A stretch of DNA of 64,000 nt from Trichoplax adhaerens (Eukaryota > Placozoa > Uniplacotomia > Trichoplacea > Trichoplacidae): contig NW_002060968.1 of the NCBI RefSeq assembly GCF_000150275.1, forward strand, positions 467,788 to 531,787, in the 5' to 3' direction. The position numbers were made by a program, and so were the translations under genes. A model generated the notes under the pieces. The model worked only from the letters and a program-made list of their open reading frames with translations. It had not been told where the DNA came from and did no database searches. This document shows positions 37,001 through 49,800 of the stretch, piece by piece (within the stretch, counting starts at the first letter, position 1; each line of letters starts with the position of its first letter).

Positions 37001-38252
37001 CGTCCATAAATAAAGCAACTTGGGTAATAGGAACCTAATTTAATTTTTAAATTTTAGTTCGCTAAATCATAACCGAATACAAATGATTTCAAAAAATTTG
37101 CTTTATAATCTGAAGTCTCTCCGTTATATGTAAGAATGGATTAGCGTTAAGACTCAACTGAATAATATTACACTGTTATTTGCAATCTTCAATCTGTGCT
37201 AAAAAATCGTCTCTGCCGTTAGAAAAGATAAGCATAGCATCAATTTCATGCCAGATTTTAGAAATTAGCTTAATTTATTATTATCTCTCCAGCATTTTTC
37301 AGAGCAATTGTATTCAGAAAATCGCAGATAATGCTTTTAACCAAACACCAGGCTTGCAGATTTTGTCAGTTTAAATAAGATTTAGATAAGAAAATATTAA
37401 ATATATAAAAACATTATGTATATTTTTATCAAATAGTATTTTAAATTTTTATTGGCTGTCCAAACTATCTTAATCTAAAGATTACTAGACAATAATCGGC
37501 TAACAGTTATTGGTGACAAGACTTTTTCCGGATTAGGAAATGTGACGTTTATGTAGGTCTACAGCCCATATACTATGTAACAGCAGATAAATTATTTTCG
37601 CTTCATCGTGATCAGTTATGCCAATTTTTTAAATTTTATGGTGCTCAATGTATACTGCTTAACATCCTCCTAATAAGAAGAAATTTTATCCTAGAAATTT
37701 AAGAAATAACTATTTGGGTTGTATCTCCACTAAAGCATTTACAATGGCAACCAAATTAAAAGCTTTGTTAGTTTAGATCTATGATTAATTCCATAACAAA
37801 ATCCAAATTATCGAAATTTTGTTTGACCGGACAAGTTTAAAAATATCTTTTGATTTACCAAAAACTTAGAAATAGCAACTATTCAAAAGCTTGTTGTAAT
37901 ATTCCTGCTCAAGTGGCCTGTAACCCTAGGGCTCCTGGAAATTGTACAGGAATTTCACCGACAACGTGTGCAAATTTCAATGTAAACCCACCTCCAACAA
38001 GCATGACCTGCAATGCTAAGTAATCTTTATAATGTAGTACCGTTTTTAAAATTATTTGTTGTAATTGTTACAATATTAATCTTGATCTCGCTATAAAATT
38101 TTTACAAAACCAATTAAAGACCAGCCACACCCCCTTCCACAGTAATAATTGCAACTAGTACCGACGGAGCCACTCCAACATTTGCTTGGGCAAATCAACT
38201 TCTGATCTTTGTTGCTGCATCTTTAAATATCCTTCTTTATTGCACTTCTTAA
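31019..38252 (+). CDS. LRR-A: secreted or GPI-anchored leucine-rich-repeat protein, one repeat per exon
   Basis: Assembled from GT-AG sites into 1536 nt (511 aa) with no frame conflict. Exons: 31019-31070, 31649-31772, 31872-31943, 33388-33459, 33584-33655, 35112-35183, 35398-35469, 35597-35665, 35891-35962, 36065-36136, 36293-36364, 36570-36641, 36793-36864, 37058-37129, 37293-37364, 37481-37552, 37695-37766, 37870-38019, 38120-38252. Exon 1 is a signal peptide (MAPIILCLILL). Exon 2 gives an LRR N-cap starting at C22 (C-P-x-x-C-x-C). Exons 3-17 each encode one 24-residue repeat (23 in exon 8) of the L-x-L-x-x-N-x-I/L-x-x-I type, residues 59-417. Exon 18 is a six-Cys C-cap (CC-x7-C-x7-C-x7-C-x13-C). 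Exon 19 has a Pro/Thr stalk and a terminal hydrophobic stretch with almost no cytoplasmic tail, as in GPI-anchor signals. All repeat introns are phase 2, cutting the first Leu codon. An in-frame ATG at 30968 would prefix 17 residues and spoil the signal peptide. Paralogue of LRR-B. Role: probably cell-surface recognition or adhesion; partner unknown. Confidence 0.85.
32370..32930. repeat. Diverged direct repeats inside LRR-A intron 3
   Basis: In the 1.44-kb third intron, a block with GTAGCAG/GTAGAGCA followed by a TATAA...GATCTT/GACTCTT/GGCTCTT segment recurs at about 32377, 32624 and 32734. A following GTGTAGCTAAGCTTCGCAGA / GCGTAGCTATGTTTCGTAGA segment is shared between about 32467 and 32825, giving an offset near 357 bp. 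The copies are too diverged to be recent, and no repeat-encoding exon is hidden in them. Confidence 0.4.
33665..34106 (+). mobile_element. Solo LTR, family B (442 bp), in LRR-A intron 5
   Basis: Ends are TGTCACGG...TTTGTGACA with a perfect 5-bp duplication GTAAT (33660-33664 and 34107-34111). It carries TATATAAA at about 33931-33938 and AATAAA at 33954-33959 on the plus strand, the same strand as the host gene. It lies only 9 bp past the donor GT (33656-33657) of LRR-A exon 5, and the duplicated bases overlap the donor consensus, which remains GTGAG. It has the same length as the copy at 38817-39258 and is about 96-97% identical to it. No internal retroelement sequence is present. Confidence 0.88.
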
Positions 38253-38816
38253 CGGCTGTCTTTCAAATAGAATCAAAGCAGCGGACGTGAAATTACTTCT
38301 AACTTAGCAGTAAACATACCTAATTTGATTTATTGTAAAGTTTGTTAGATTTTACATTGGTATACCATTATTATGGCTTCCTAACTAAGATGTAAAATAA
38401 GTTATGATATAGATCATTCTCTTGCGTTACTTGTATAATTATCGCTGGCTCAATAACTTTAATTGATTGCATTAATAGGATAAAAATTCATATTTAGAAA
38501 AATAAAACTAAGTTAAATTCTCCATCTCTTGCTTTATTTAGCCACTGAGTAGGATTGTACAAAAATGTGACCGTAAATGCTGTCTAGTTGTAGCGACGTA
38601 AATATTAAAACTGCAGATAGGATACTTGCTTAACCCCTTATTTTGAGTTTTTAGTAACTGCATATCATCGCTGATTCCATAATATTTACTTGGGTAGCTA
38701 AATACGGAAATAAATAATCTAGCTATAAGTCTTAGCAGTTTATAGTCGTTACTCATTACGCATGAAATAGCATGGATAAAGTCAAGACTTTCTTAAAAGA
38801 TTTTGCAACATTTCGG
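38253..38816. other. 3' flank of LRR-A
   Basis: AATAAA at 38501-38506, about 250 bp after the stop codon, is a plausible poly(A) signal for LRR-A. Nothing else recognised before the solo LTR. Confidence 0.4.
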
Positions 38817-39258
38817 TATCACGGTACGAACTACCGTGAAGAAATAGCTATTTAAATTTGGTGAATATAATATAGTGATAATACATTACAACTAGTTACT
38901 TACAATAAGAATTACTCTAATTATAAATGTGTTACAGTAATTGTAATGCTGTGCTGTAATGTGTACTGAAATATTTCTGTGAATGGACATGTTGTAGTCC
39001 GAACGTAAAAAATTAGTTCGTAGATGTTCTCACCTAAGTATTTTTATAAGATGACTCGTGAATGTTAGCTGCTGTAGAAAGGTATATAAGCCCGTCAGAT
39101 AGTTGAATAAAGCAATTGTCAATTGTCTAGTTGAGTTTAACGTAGAAGCAAAGGCGCCTAAATTCTAGTGAGATAGTTAAGGGATACTGAATCCCGGAGA
39201 CTATAGTAATTTAGAGATTTGTTTTACGTTATCCTTGTCACGAAGCTGGTTTGTGACA
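38817..39258 (+). mobile_element. Solo LTR, family B, second copy (442 bp)
   Basis: It starts TATCACGG (one change from TGTCACGG) and ends TTTGTGACA. It has a perfect 5-bp duplication TTCGG (38812-38816 and 39259-39263), TATATAAG near 39083 and AATAAA at 39106-39111. It lies about 0.56 kb downstream of the LRR-A stop codon in the same orientation. The different target duplication shows that this and the copy at 33665 are separate insertions. Confidence 0.88.
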
Positions 39259-42200
39259 TTCGGCTTCACTGTCTGGGTTCTTAAATATAATAGTGCACCT
39301 GATAAAGGAAATACTCGGAAGATTGCAAATCAAACGTGATATTATTAGCGAAATTCTTTTTGCCAATATTGAATTGCTTTTATCGCTAATTTTATTGCAT
39401 CCTATGCACATTTAACATATTGTACAGTTTAACGAAAATGATATAGAAAACAGCTATGACACTTTTATAATACACTTAATCCTGAAAAATATTGCATAGT
39501 CCTCTGGTAAAATTACAAATTATTCGAATCTATTGAATACATTAAGTAGTGGTAATGGGTGAATAAAAGTAATGAAAAATCGGAAATAAATCTCAGCTGA
39601 ATCATTGGTAAGTTAGGACATCATATACTGTACAGTACATATTAGCTCTACTGTAATATACCTCAAAGTAATTTAAAGACATACATAATCAGCATCGGAG
39701 TCGTAGCGGACATTATATTGAAAAATAGAATAAATCCTAATTAGCTGTGGGTTAGGTAAAGATATCCTCAGTCAATATACTGTATTAAAAGTATGAGTCT
39801 GTTGAGACTGCTGACTTAGCATCACAGATTCTTCAGTATACGTATTTCAAGTAGAGATCCTGCTAGTAATGAAGAAGTTCTAAGGATTACGTAATCATAG
39901 GCTACTGATACCGTATATATGGATATATAATAAAATAGCAGAGGTGAGCTATAATAGTTTATTCTAATTTCATTCATAAAATTGATTTGATCTATTCTCT
40001 ATGACTTAAAGCCCTGGGGCATCTAATGTGAACATTCTTCTTACATTGTATGCAATGACTCCTTTAACTTTGTAGTGATTTAAAATAAGCTATAATTCTA
40101 TAGTAAATGTTTTTTTGTAATACTTTGAATGTCGGGGTAGTTTTAAAGCTTTGCAAGCGCAATCCTTTCTGATAATAGTTTTAACCCTGCAGTCACGAAA
40201 AAAAATAATGATAGCAATAACATTCATATATTACACCATACCGTAGTATCACTTAAATTAGCATAACTTAGAACGCAAGTAGATATTTAGAGTAGAAAGC
40301 AAATGTAGGTGTAGTACTTTTCCACTATAATTATTTCAAGGAAATATTCACATCTGTTACCTATCTGTAAGAAAATATTTTATAGATACGGTCTAGAAAA
40401 TCAGTTTTTAAGGGCTTAGCTTTCGAGTAAATAAATCCATTTTTCACGCCACCGAGCTTAAGTGAATTTTATCAATTTAAATCGTCGTATTGGATACTTT
40501 GCAACATTCTCCGTACAAGTTGTATTCACCAATAATGAATTGTCGGTAAGCTTAGACGTGGATATCATTCTTTAGAGGATTACAAAGAAGACTTTTATAG
40601 AACTGTATTGATAGATTTAATATCTAAAATTATTTTAAAACATGAGTCTTGCTTTTATCTTGCAGAGCGGAAAGCATTATCACCATTTGTATAGATCATG
40701 CTGACTAGAAATTGCTACCATCGCCACGCAACAATAGTTCCCTAATGTAGAAATGTCTTAGTAATTTCGATAATCAGCAACAAAACTGCATCATCAAAGT
40801 CTTGCTAAATTTAAATTTGGCTCTTTTGTATCACGTAAGAAAAAATGGCTAAAAAAGAATGCACATCAATTTTAACTGTCCAACTCAAGCTACGAACATG
40901 CAATCAAAGATAACGGATAGCCCCATCGCTTACTAAAATCTAAATATTGATATAAAAATCGTAGAGATACAATAATTATACTGCACTATCGTTATTTGTA
41001 GTAAAGAACATTATGATTAGAAATGTTCAATTAGCTAGGCATCATTATTTATTCGGCGCTAAATTTCTATTTATAGTGATACTCGTATTCTAAAACCATT
41101 GAATTTTAACCTAGGTTGGCGCTGGCGTGATGATAAAGAATCCCTTCCCTCATAAGAGTTGTGACTATGCATATCTCGATGCCGAATTCTAATCAGTTTC
41201 ATTTAAAGGACATTGAAACAAGATTTAAAATCAAAAGTGCTTTGTCTTTGCTAATTCAGCAATTCTTCAAAGTTGCGTTATATTTTAGTTATTAAATAAT
41301 GTCTATCCGTCCTTCTATAGAAGTCTGATCACTTTTTCTACCCCATCAAGACCATACTTAAACTAATATTTTTGCATCTCCTCATTGTCATTACGTAATA
41401 AAATTACGAACTGACATTGCACAGACAACATTCCCAAGCGATGCTCATAATTGTGCTAGTCAATAACACATAAATAGCCACATATTGTTTTACTACCCAT
41501 TTTACTCTCAACAATGCGATGGATTATTTTATCGTAAATAACAAATTAATCAATTACAGCCATAAATAAATTTCGATAGACATGCTTCATATTTCTAAGT
41601 CAGTGCGCCTGCAAACAGTAAGGAAACTGATTAACAAGCTATAGTAATATAAAATATTAGTAGAAGTGGTAGAAATAGCGTAAATGAATGATATTAAACA
41701 GATAATAAAAATTTCCTGGTGGTATCATTATTTAACAGCGGACCAGAATCAATAGCAGCGGTTTCGAAGCGTATTAAATTATATTTTCTTAATTTCTTGT
41801 TAATATATCAGCATTGTTAACCATTCAGTTGTGCTTCTATTGCCACGAATAATGCTAATGAGATAAAAGTTAGGTCAAGTTTACACCAATTTACTATCAT
41901 TACGTCATTTTATTACAGTGTAAGACAATTGACGAGTATGCTATTTTGAAATAACTTAAAATAATATACAAGTTACTAATTAAAGCAATTTAGCAACTGA
42001 AGTACTGAAATATTAGGCTAGATAAAATAAATTAAATAAGAGTCCTTTTATATTAAAGCACTTTCTTTAATAAGACTCTCATATTTTAAAATTCTAACAG
42101 TATTCCATGCGATCTATATTGAAAAAAAACCTCTAAGACAAATACTTCTAACTTATCTCTCTTCGTGTAATTTTAACTTTCGTTCCTAGAAACAAACAGG

Positions 42201-45200
42201 TGATAAAATGATCTAATTTGAATAATTAATTGTAGTAATTTTCTTAGAATGATGCAATTTAAAATTTCTTATTTGATACTTTACATCTTTAACATTCAAT
42301 TACACGTGATGAATTTCTGTTCGGAAATGTTGGTCCGCTCTGTTAGCTTATTGTTTTTTAAATCTTCTAAACTGTCTCTCCTATGGCTTTTAAAAATGTT
42401 TCTAAATCGAAATGAACTTTACTTATAATTCACACTTACAAAGACTACAAAGTGACTTTAGGACAAGTAATTATCTTATTTTTGTTCGATATTATACCTC
42501 GGAAAAGTTTGGTAATTTCGTTTCTTTTAATAAAATATGTTGCCTTAGGCTAAGTTTTATAACTTTATCTACGACGTACTACTTCAGTTAATATTGATTT
42601 CTTTTAAATTAACTAATTTTTCAATAAAGCTTATGTTTAGTTTTTGTCTAAGTGTGAATATTGGTTTACTGTAACCTTTTGCAGATAGAAAAATATGAGG
42701 TTTTGAAATCTGTTGCAGGTTGCTTAAGAGGGTGAATTTGATGGTTAGCTGCAGTATCAGTTTTTGGAGTCGTTTTAATTTCTTTATTGCTTGAATTAAT
42801 TTTTGCAGCCATAGAAGATAAAAGATCTACTATTACCATGGAAGACAAATTAAATGTGCCATAGCGTATCAATTTTTAGCAGTAGCAGATAAAGATTTAC
42901 TCATCTCACGGATTGAAATGGGAACGTATCATAATTTTACTAACTTGAAGTCGAGGCAACAGTAGGACACCTTATAAGTTATTCATATAGAGGGTAGAGT
43001 CAATTTGAATCTAAACCCTAATATTAAGGATAATAAAGAAATAGAATATAATTAAAATAATTGATTTAATGATAGCTTGTTATTCCGCCCCTTTACGAAG
43101 GATGATGAAATCGCTTGTCTTTATGATGCTGCAGTTTGGCTATTGATACTAAAGACTATTATGTTTGATTTATCAGAAAGACGTATCTTGGACGGGCAAT
43201 AATGTAATACGGGTCGTAGATTGTCTCTCCATATGGACTTTGACTACAGTATAAACTGATTCTGGATTTAGAATATACGAGAAGCATAAAGAAATTCAGA
43301 TTATAATTTCAGCCCTAGTTAAAATGGTTATTTTTATTGACTTCTATCAAACTGATGATCATCCCATTGGACATTAACTAGCTCTTTACCGTATGATATC
43401 ATCTTACGTTGAAATTTAACAATTCATTAATAGCAAGGACTTATAAAAAATTTACTATTCTGAATTCTATTTAATCCTGAAGGGCTACCCATTAGAAAAT
43501 AATAATTAACACTTCCTTGCTTTATTATTGACTGATTCCATCTATAGCCCGGACAATGAACTAATAGTTTTAAACATCGCATTATCAATGACTTGCCTTG
43601 CAAATTGATACCTTTCACACGGTGACTAAAATCAGTTTCATTGATTTGAATTAGTTTGATAGAGCTCTAAGAGGGCTCTTTCCTCTGGAAATTTTAGTAC
43701 ATCTGCTATTTGGTTTATATAGCACATAATAAATAGGCTTATAGCTTACAAAATTTGAAGTATCGTTTCATGCTACATTAATTTGAAAGTAAAATTTTTA
43801 AAATTGAGATAATATGCCGAGATTGTGATTCAAGCAGGTATTAAAGTAATCGTCATATTTTCTCAATAGATCTCTTGTTTGATTTCATGGTCGGGGCCGC
43901 AATGCGGAATATGTCAAAAGCGATTAAAGGTGCTAGTCTGATCATATAATAGCTTATTTATTATTTTCACTAGCTTACGAAAATGCTTATAAATTAAAGT
44001 TATGGTTTTAGTAACGTTTCCAGACAATGCCACAATTTCTTATTATAGTATGTCGATCTTTGTCCCTTGAGATTAGTTACTACGTGATAACGAAACCCAA
44101 ATCGAATTTCGAAAGATTCGACTTTAGATATAGTTCTTTGGCAATAATAATGACTAATTACTGCCTTTAGATTATTGGAATATTTTTGCATGTTTTATTC
44201 ATGAGAAGAATTACATCATGATTAATTGGTCCACGTCACAAGGTGAGCGCGCTGGATGATTATCACCAGATTTTGTACGCTACTATTCGCACTGTGTAAT
44301 TATTTAATTGCAAAACAGAAACGAACTAACTTGAATTTTAATATGTATACGACAATAAATGACTTTTGCTTACTGCATATGCTCACTATTTACTGTATGA
44401 CTTGTAGAGATTGAAATGGTATGTGAAGCTAAAGCAAGAAAGTTGTTCCAGAGAGATTTTCTATGCCATTCAACTAATAATTGACCTTTAAATACAATTA
44501 CTTTAGCTAGATTAATTTCTTTGCCTTCCTGTAATACAATCTTAAAAACAATGAAAATGATTTTGGTTATTTTGATAAGTAGTAATTATGTAAGAACAAT
44601 ATTGTAAACATAATTGGATAGCCTAAATTGTTAAGATACTTAAGAAATACGACTCTACTCCAGCGAATAACATTCCGTAAAGGAGTAAAACTTCGTTTTC
44701 CTCTACTACCTACTAGTTCTGTAATATAGGCTAACTAGAGTGGTCATTTTGGACTATCTAAAGAATTGAAGTAGATTAAACTGATCATGATTTATCATTT
44801 CGCTAGCGAAAGGCAATATAATTTAACAGGAATATAATTAGCAAACAAGACAAAGGCAGTATTTATATGACTAATATTGTCAACAAAGTGCCGGCAGCGA
44901 GATAAACCAATTTTATTAAAGTCGTTCGAACGATATTATATTAGATTGAAATTGACCGTTATCCTGATATTAATGGCACTTAGGACGTAGGCTTTTTGCC
45001 AAAGTGAAGTATTTCGGCTAGGAACTAAAAACCTGTAATGATTACTATGGCATCATGCCATCGAAAGATACCTATCAGAACTAGCATTGATGTTGAAATA
45101 ACCCGCAACATGGTTTCCTAGGTGATATTTTCGATGTAAAACATTACAGTGGTTGCTATAGAAGATCAGGTGATGGAATAAGCTGACGATCAGCTAATAC

Positions 45201-46483
45201 TGTTTCCAAAGCGATCAAGTTTCTCTTATTTTAGAGTATAATTGGCGCATTTTGCTAAGATTTCAAAGCATGTCAACAAATTATGTTGTAGTAAAAGATT
45301 CCATAGTTGTATCCAAATTATTTTTACACCATTATACCTATAAAATAGTATTAGAGGTATAGAGTGGTCTAGTCTATTATTGTTTGCTATTATTACTTAT
45401 CCCTAATTACATCATTTTTAAAGTTCGGAGTGAGAGTTGAACACTGTACTCAGTGGCAATCTGTAAAGTTGAAGTCTTTCATTGAGTTATGGACAATAGT
45501 AGAAGCAGACACATTTACTACAATTTTGATTGGATTATTGTTCAACGGCAATATTACAATGTTCGAATTTGCAATCATCAATTTACCCGGTTTACTTTTT
45601 TTAAATTATTCGCAAGCCATGTAGCTAGTAGTAAAAGAAAGAAAACATTTATCGTATTTCTATTTTATAACCACTAGAATGAACTTTGACTAGTATGGCG
45701 TGATTAAAATCACAACAGGAGATTGTAGCCATTCAATCGATTTCTACTGTGTTCGTATAACCTTACAATACTCACCATTGCTTGTTCTTACTATCGACTA
45801 TGACTTACTGTACTTTGCACAAGTCTCTGTTTGTTTACGAATTTTTCTATATAATAAAATGCAAATTAAATTCAAGGGTTAGTGGCAAAGGATAATGGTA
45901 TTGAACAACTTTGAAAAATGAACGACTATTTAAACTTTATCCAACATCGTAATTCATAGTATTCGGGTTGTAAGATAGGACTAAAAATAGTCATGATAAC
46001 CTTATGGTTTGGATCATATGATACATAATACAGTAATGGATATCCCCATCTATTCTATTTTGATGGAATTTTTAACTGGCATGATGACATACGAGTAGTT
46101 CACTTTCAGCCAGTGTTCTCTACCTGAATGGTGTACTTATTGAAAACATGACTCGTCATGCTGATGCTAGGTTTCAACAAGAAACTCAACAGGCCTGCCC
46201 AGGATTAAAAATAATTGTGAACATGTCTGCCAGGGTCATTCATGTCCTTCACAATGAATATTAAATATGCTATAAAGTGAGTGATCTTTAAATTGATCTT
46301 CTATTGACCGCTAGATCTCCTGTAGGTGATTGAATGGTGGTTGCTTAGCGATAGATTAATAGGGCTATTTTTAGATTGTATTTTTTAATCATATTAATTT
46401 AATTGGCCTTTATACCACTTAGAAATGGATCTACTCCAAATAAATGCCGTCATTTATTGAAATATGGACAAAGAAAGTCATTG
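39259..46483. other. Long spacer between LRR-A and LRR-B
   Basis: No gene is supported. Minus-strand frames at 44000-44191 (ATG start), 43427-43618 (GTG) and 42666-42872 (TTG) read somewhat like protein and could be exons of an unseen minus-strand gene. I found no consistent splice junctions and no recognisable domain, and each is within chance length. No repeats of note. Confidence 0.35.
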
Positions 46484-46807
46484 TTATTTTAAGCTATGGA
46501 ATGAGCCCTGCCCACGGATCCTGATTCTATATAAGTGTTGCACTTTGCCACCAGGAATTAAATTGCATTTGTTAATTTGCTTCGGCAGTTCTTCATCGGC
46601 TGAAAAGTTACTCAACAAATCCACAATGCATCCTTCAACTTTGACTGTTTTTCTTTGCTTGACTGCGTTTCCCTTATCAGGTAGTAAGATATGATCTATA
46701 TAGTATACAGGTTGCAATTCAGGATAACATGCGTATGCATAGATAATTTGACCATATTGAGTAATAAATGCTTCTAAACTGAGTGGCTTAACTTTAGCAA
46801 TTGCCAT
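46484..46807 (-). CDS. Hypothetical 107-codon ORF antisense to LRR-B exon 1
   Basis: An ATG-started frame of 107 codons with balanced, soluble-protein-like composition, including L-L-P-D-K-G-N-A-V and S-A-D-E-E-L-P-K-Q. I do not recognise a family. It overlaps the signal-peptide exon of LRR-B (46626-46680) on the opposite strand, so at most one of the two readings needs to be functional, although both could be. A few frames of this length are expected by chance in 64 kb of such AT-rich DNA. It could also be a decayed or retroposed fragment. Confidence 0.25.
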   Translation of the reverse strand: MAIAKVKPLSLEAFITQYGQIIYAYACYPELQPVYYIDHILLPDKGNAVKQRKTVKVEGCIVDLLSNFSADEELPKQINKCNLIPGGKVQHLYRIRIRGQGSFHSLK

Positions 46808-49800
46808 ATCTCATCACTAGCTGACGTATTTTCGATAAATTATGGATTCACGTTATAAAAACGGTGTACTGTAGCTGATCTTAATAATTTTTGTTACCAT
46901 AACTATATTTAATTTTTCACTTATACAGTAGTTCTCCAAGCGACTAGTCGTAGAAATTGTCTTTTAGCAGGAATTTACCTTCATCAGAATTTATTTGAGA
47001 TTCTGATAGTGATTAGGGTTAGATAAAAACTATATATTTCTGGTATGCGTATTTGTGTGCGTGTATTTATGAAGTAATAAATGCATTGCTAATAAATAAC
47101 TCAATTTACATTTCAATAGTCTTGTCACAATGCCCTAATGGTTGCCTTTGCGGCAATTTTCATACGGTTAGTTGCGCTGGATCCGATATTATAACAATGC
47201 CATTAACTTCGTCGGTTATGCCAAACATCAAGTCATTGTGAGTATGAATTCATTACCAGCTCTTATTAGCATATGCAAATCGATATGTTAGCGTATGGAT
47301 TGTAATCGTAAACAGTTTTTCTTCCCTTCATGTTGAAATACGTTAATTAATCATGAGATATACATCATTATTTGTAATGGCCATGACTTTACCATTTAGT
47401 ACTTTGCTCTCTTGGAATGCTGCTTTTAATTCATTTTCTAAAGTCATATTTCTATATATCTAAATTGATGACAAGATGTCTACTGACTTTTAATTAATTG
47501 ACGGTTGTAAATTGTTCTTTCCTTTCATTCGATAGTATTTTAACACATACGAACGTAGCTACAATTCCATCAGCGAGCTTTATCACATATCCGAACTTAA
47601 ATTATATGTAAGTTTATGTACTCATAGTGATACAATTGACGAAAGATAAGACGCAAATAAGAATAATTGCTCTGATAACTTTTTTCAATACGCATATCAA
47701 ATTTAATGGCTCTAAATATTCCCAATTTAAAATACAGAGGTTTAAAGTATAACAAAATTAATAAAATCGAACCAGGAGCTTTCAAAGGATTATCGAAACT
47801 AACGACTATGTAAGTACTTTGACACTGCTTATGCAAGAAGCATTGGTGTGATACTAAAAAATGTTAACAATGTTATGTGGAGAATGTGTGGCATTTCATT
47901 TTATTTAGTAATATAAATTGACTGCTGCAAAAAATTATTAGATAATCAAATTTGTCGTTGTAAATCGTATTCTATTACAGAGATTTTACCGGTAACAAAT
48001 TACAAGTTATTGAGAACAATTTATACGCTAATTCGACAAATTTACGCAAATTGTAAGTAGCTCTATAATGCTATAGTAAAAATTTAATTAAGTATTAAAT
48101 ATATTCATAATTAGTTTCATACATAATAATCTTAACGACTTACATCCGGTGTGTATTATACTTCAATTTACTGGTATTAATGCATTTTGTTTTATTCTAG
48201 GAAATTTGATAAAAATTCAATAACGTCAGTTAAGAATCAAGCCTTTAATGGATTACATAAATTATCTATGCTGTAAGTAGCATTGAAATAAATACACAAC
48301 TGCACATAACATGAAGAAGAAATTACTAGATTATGAAATCTTATGTACATGAATATTAAATAGAAATAACTATTATCCCACAGTTCGTTCAGTAATAATC
48401 AACTTCGTGAAATTCCTACTATCGCATTACATCCTTTAAGCCAACTAAACACACTGTAAGTTATATCGAAGTTTTCGATATTCCTAGTAAAGTAGATAGC
48501 TGTTATTTTAATTGGTTTATATTTACTTCTTGAATATCTAGAATATTGGATAATAACCAATTATCGCGCATTGATGATGAGAGCTTTAAACTACCGAATT
48601 TGCAAGAACTGTAAGTTAAAGTAAATTAGTAACGATATCTAATAGTGAGCATAATCAGAAATACAGTATGTACTAGTACACCATTTCCAGCTGCATATTA
48701 CTTATTGTTTACTTTTTTTTCTTTTTTCATTAAGTTTATATATAAACCATTTTTTAATGATTAATTATTAAATATACTAAATAATTTTACTCTAAATGTA
48801 GGCGATTGTTCCATAATTCCGTCATGAATATCTCCGATAGTGCATTTAAATGGAATTCTAACCTTAAGTACTTGTAAGTATCAACATGAAAATACTTCAT
48901 TAGTTTCCTTATTTAATGTGTATTTGCATAGTTATCAAGATTTTGCGAATAATATTAAAAGAGGCTAAAGGTTAAATTTATTTCACTATAGAGGACTAAG
49001 GTACAATAAACTTAATACCATCAATCAAAAGACTTTTCAGCCGTTATCTCATCTTATGGAATTGTATGTGATATTTTAAATAACTATACAGACAGCTTTG
49101 CTATATATAGGCATCCAATTTTTAATGCTTCCAATATACTTTTTTAGATATTTAAGTAAAAACGAAATTACTTCACTAAGTGCTGAATTGTTTCAGAATC
49201 TTAACAATCTGCTAGCCTTGTAAGTAGAAATAATAGCATTTTGTAAAACATTATTCTTTTGCTATTGAAAAGATTTAATTTTTTATCATTCACGATACGA
49301 TATAATAACTTAATCTATTTGTTAATCTCTACAGAGATATAAGTAATAACCATATCGCTAAAATTTCGAACAATATTTTCGCCCCTATGCGAAATTTAAG
49401 AAGACTGTAAGTTAATCTTTCAACATAATAAACTAGTTTAGCGGAATATTTAATAATTTATAATCTGTTTCTTTAGCACTCGATTCTGTAGCAGTAAAAA
49501 CACTTTCGATTTAGCTTCCAATCAAATATATTGTATTTGTTTACCCGTAGGAATTTATCTTACACTAAACTGACTTCAATCACCAAGACAAGCTTCGGAT
49601 CTATGCCTAACTTAATTCAACTGTAAGTGTTAGTAAATTAGCGGCATTCTTCGTTGTTTACAGCATCATTCAAACTATTAATTTTATCTTGCTGTTATTT
49701 CAATAGAATTTTAACCAACAACGAAATATCGAGGATCGAGGACGCAGCATTTACGAAAATGAAGAGCTTAACTGAAATGTAGGTTATCTTATATTCATTT

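Noticed and set aside
37293-37374. LRR-A ending at the TAA after 37370
   Set aside because: A GTCAGT donor at 37365 ends a regular 72-nt exon, and two more repeats plus a C-cap and tail follow in phase.
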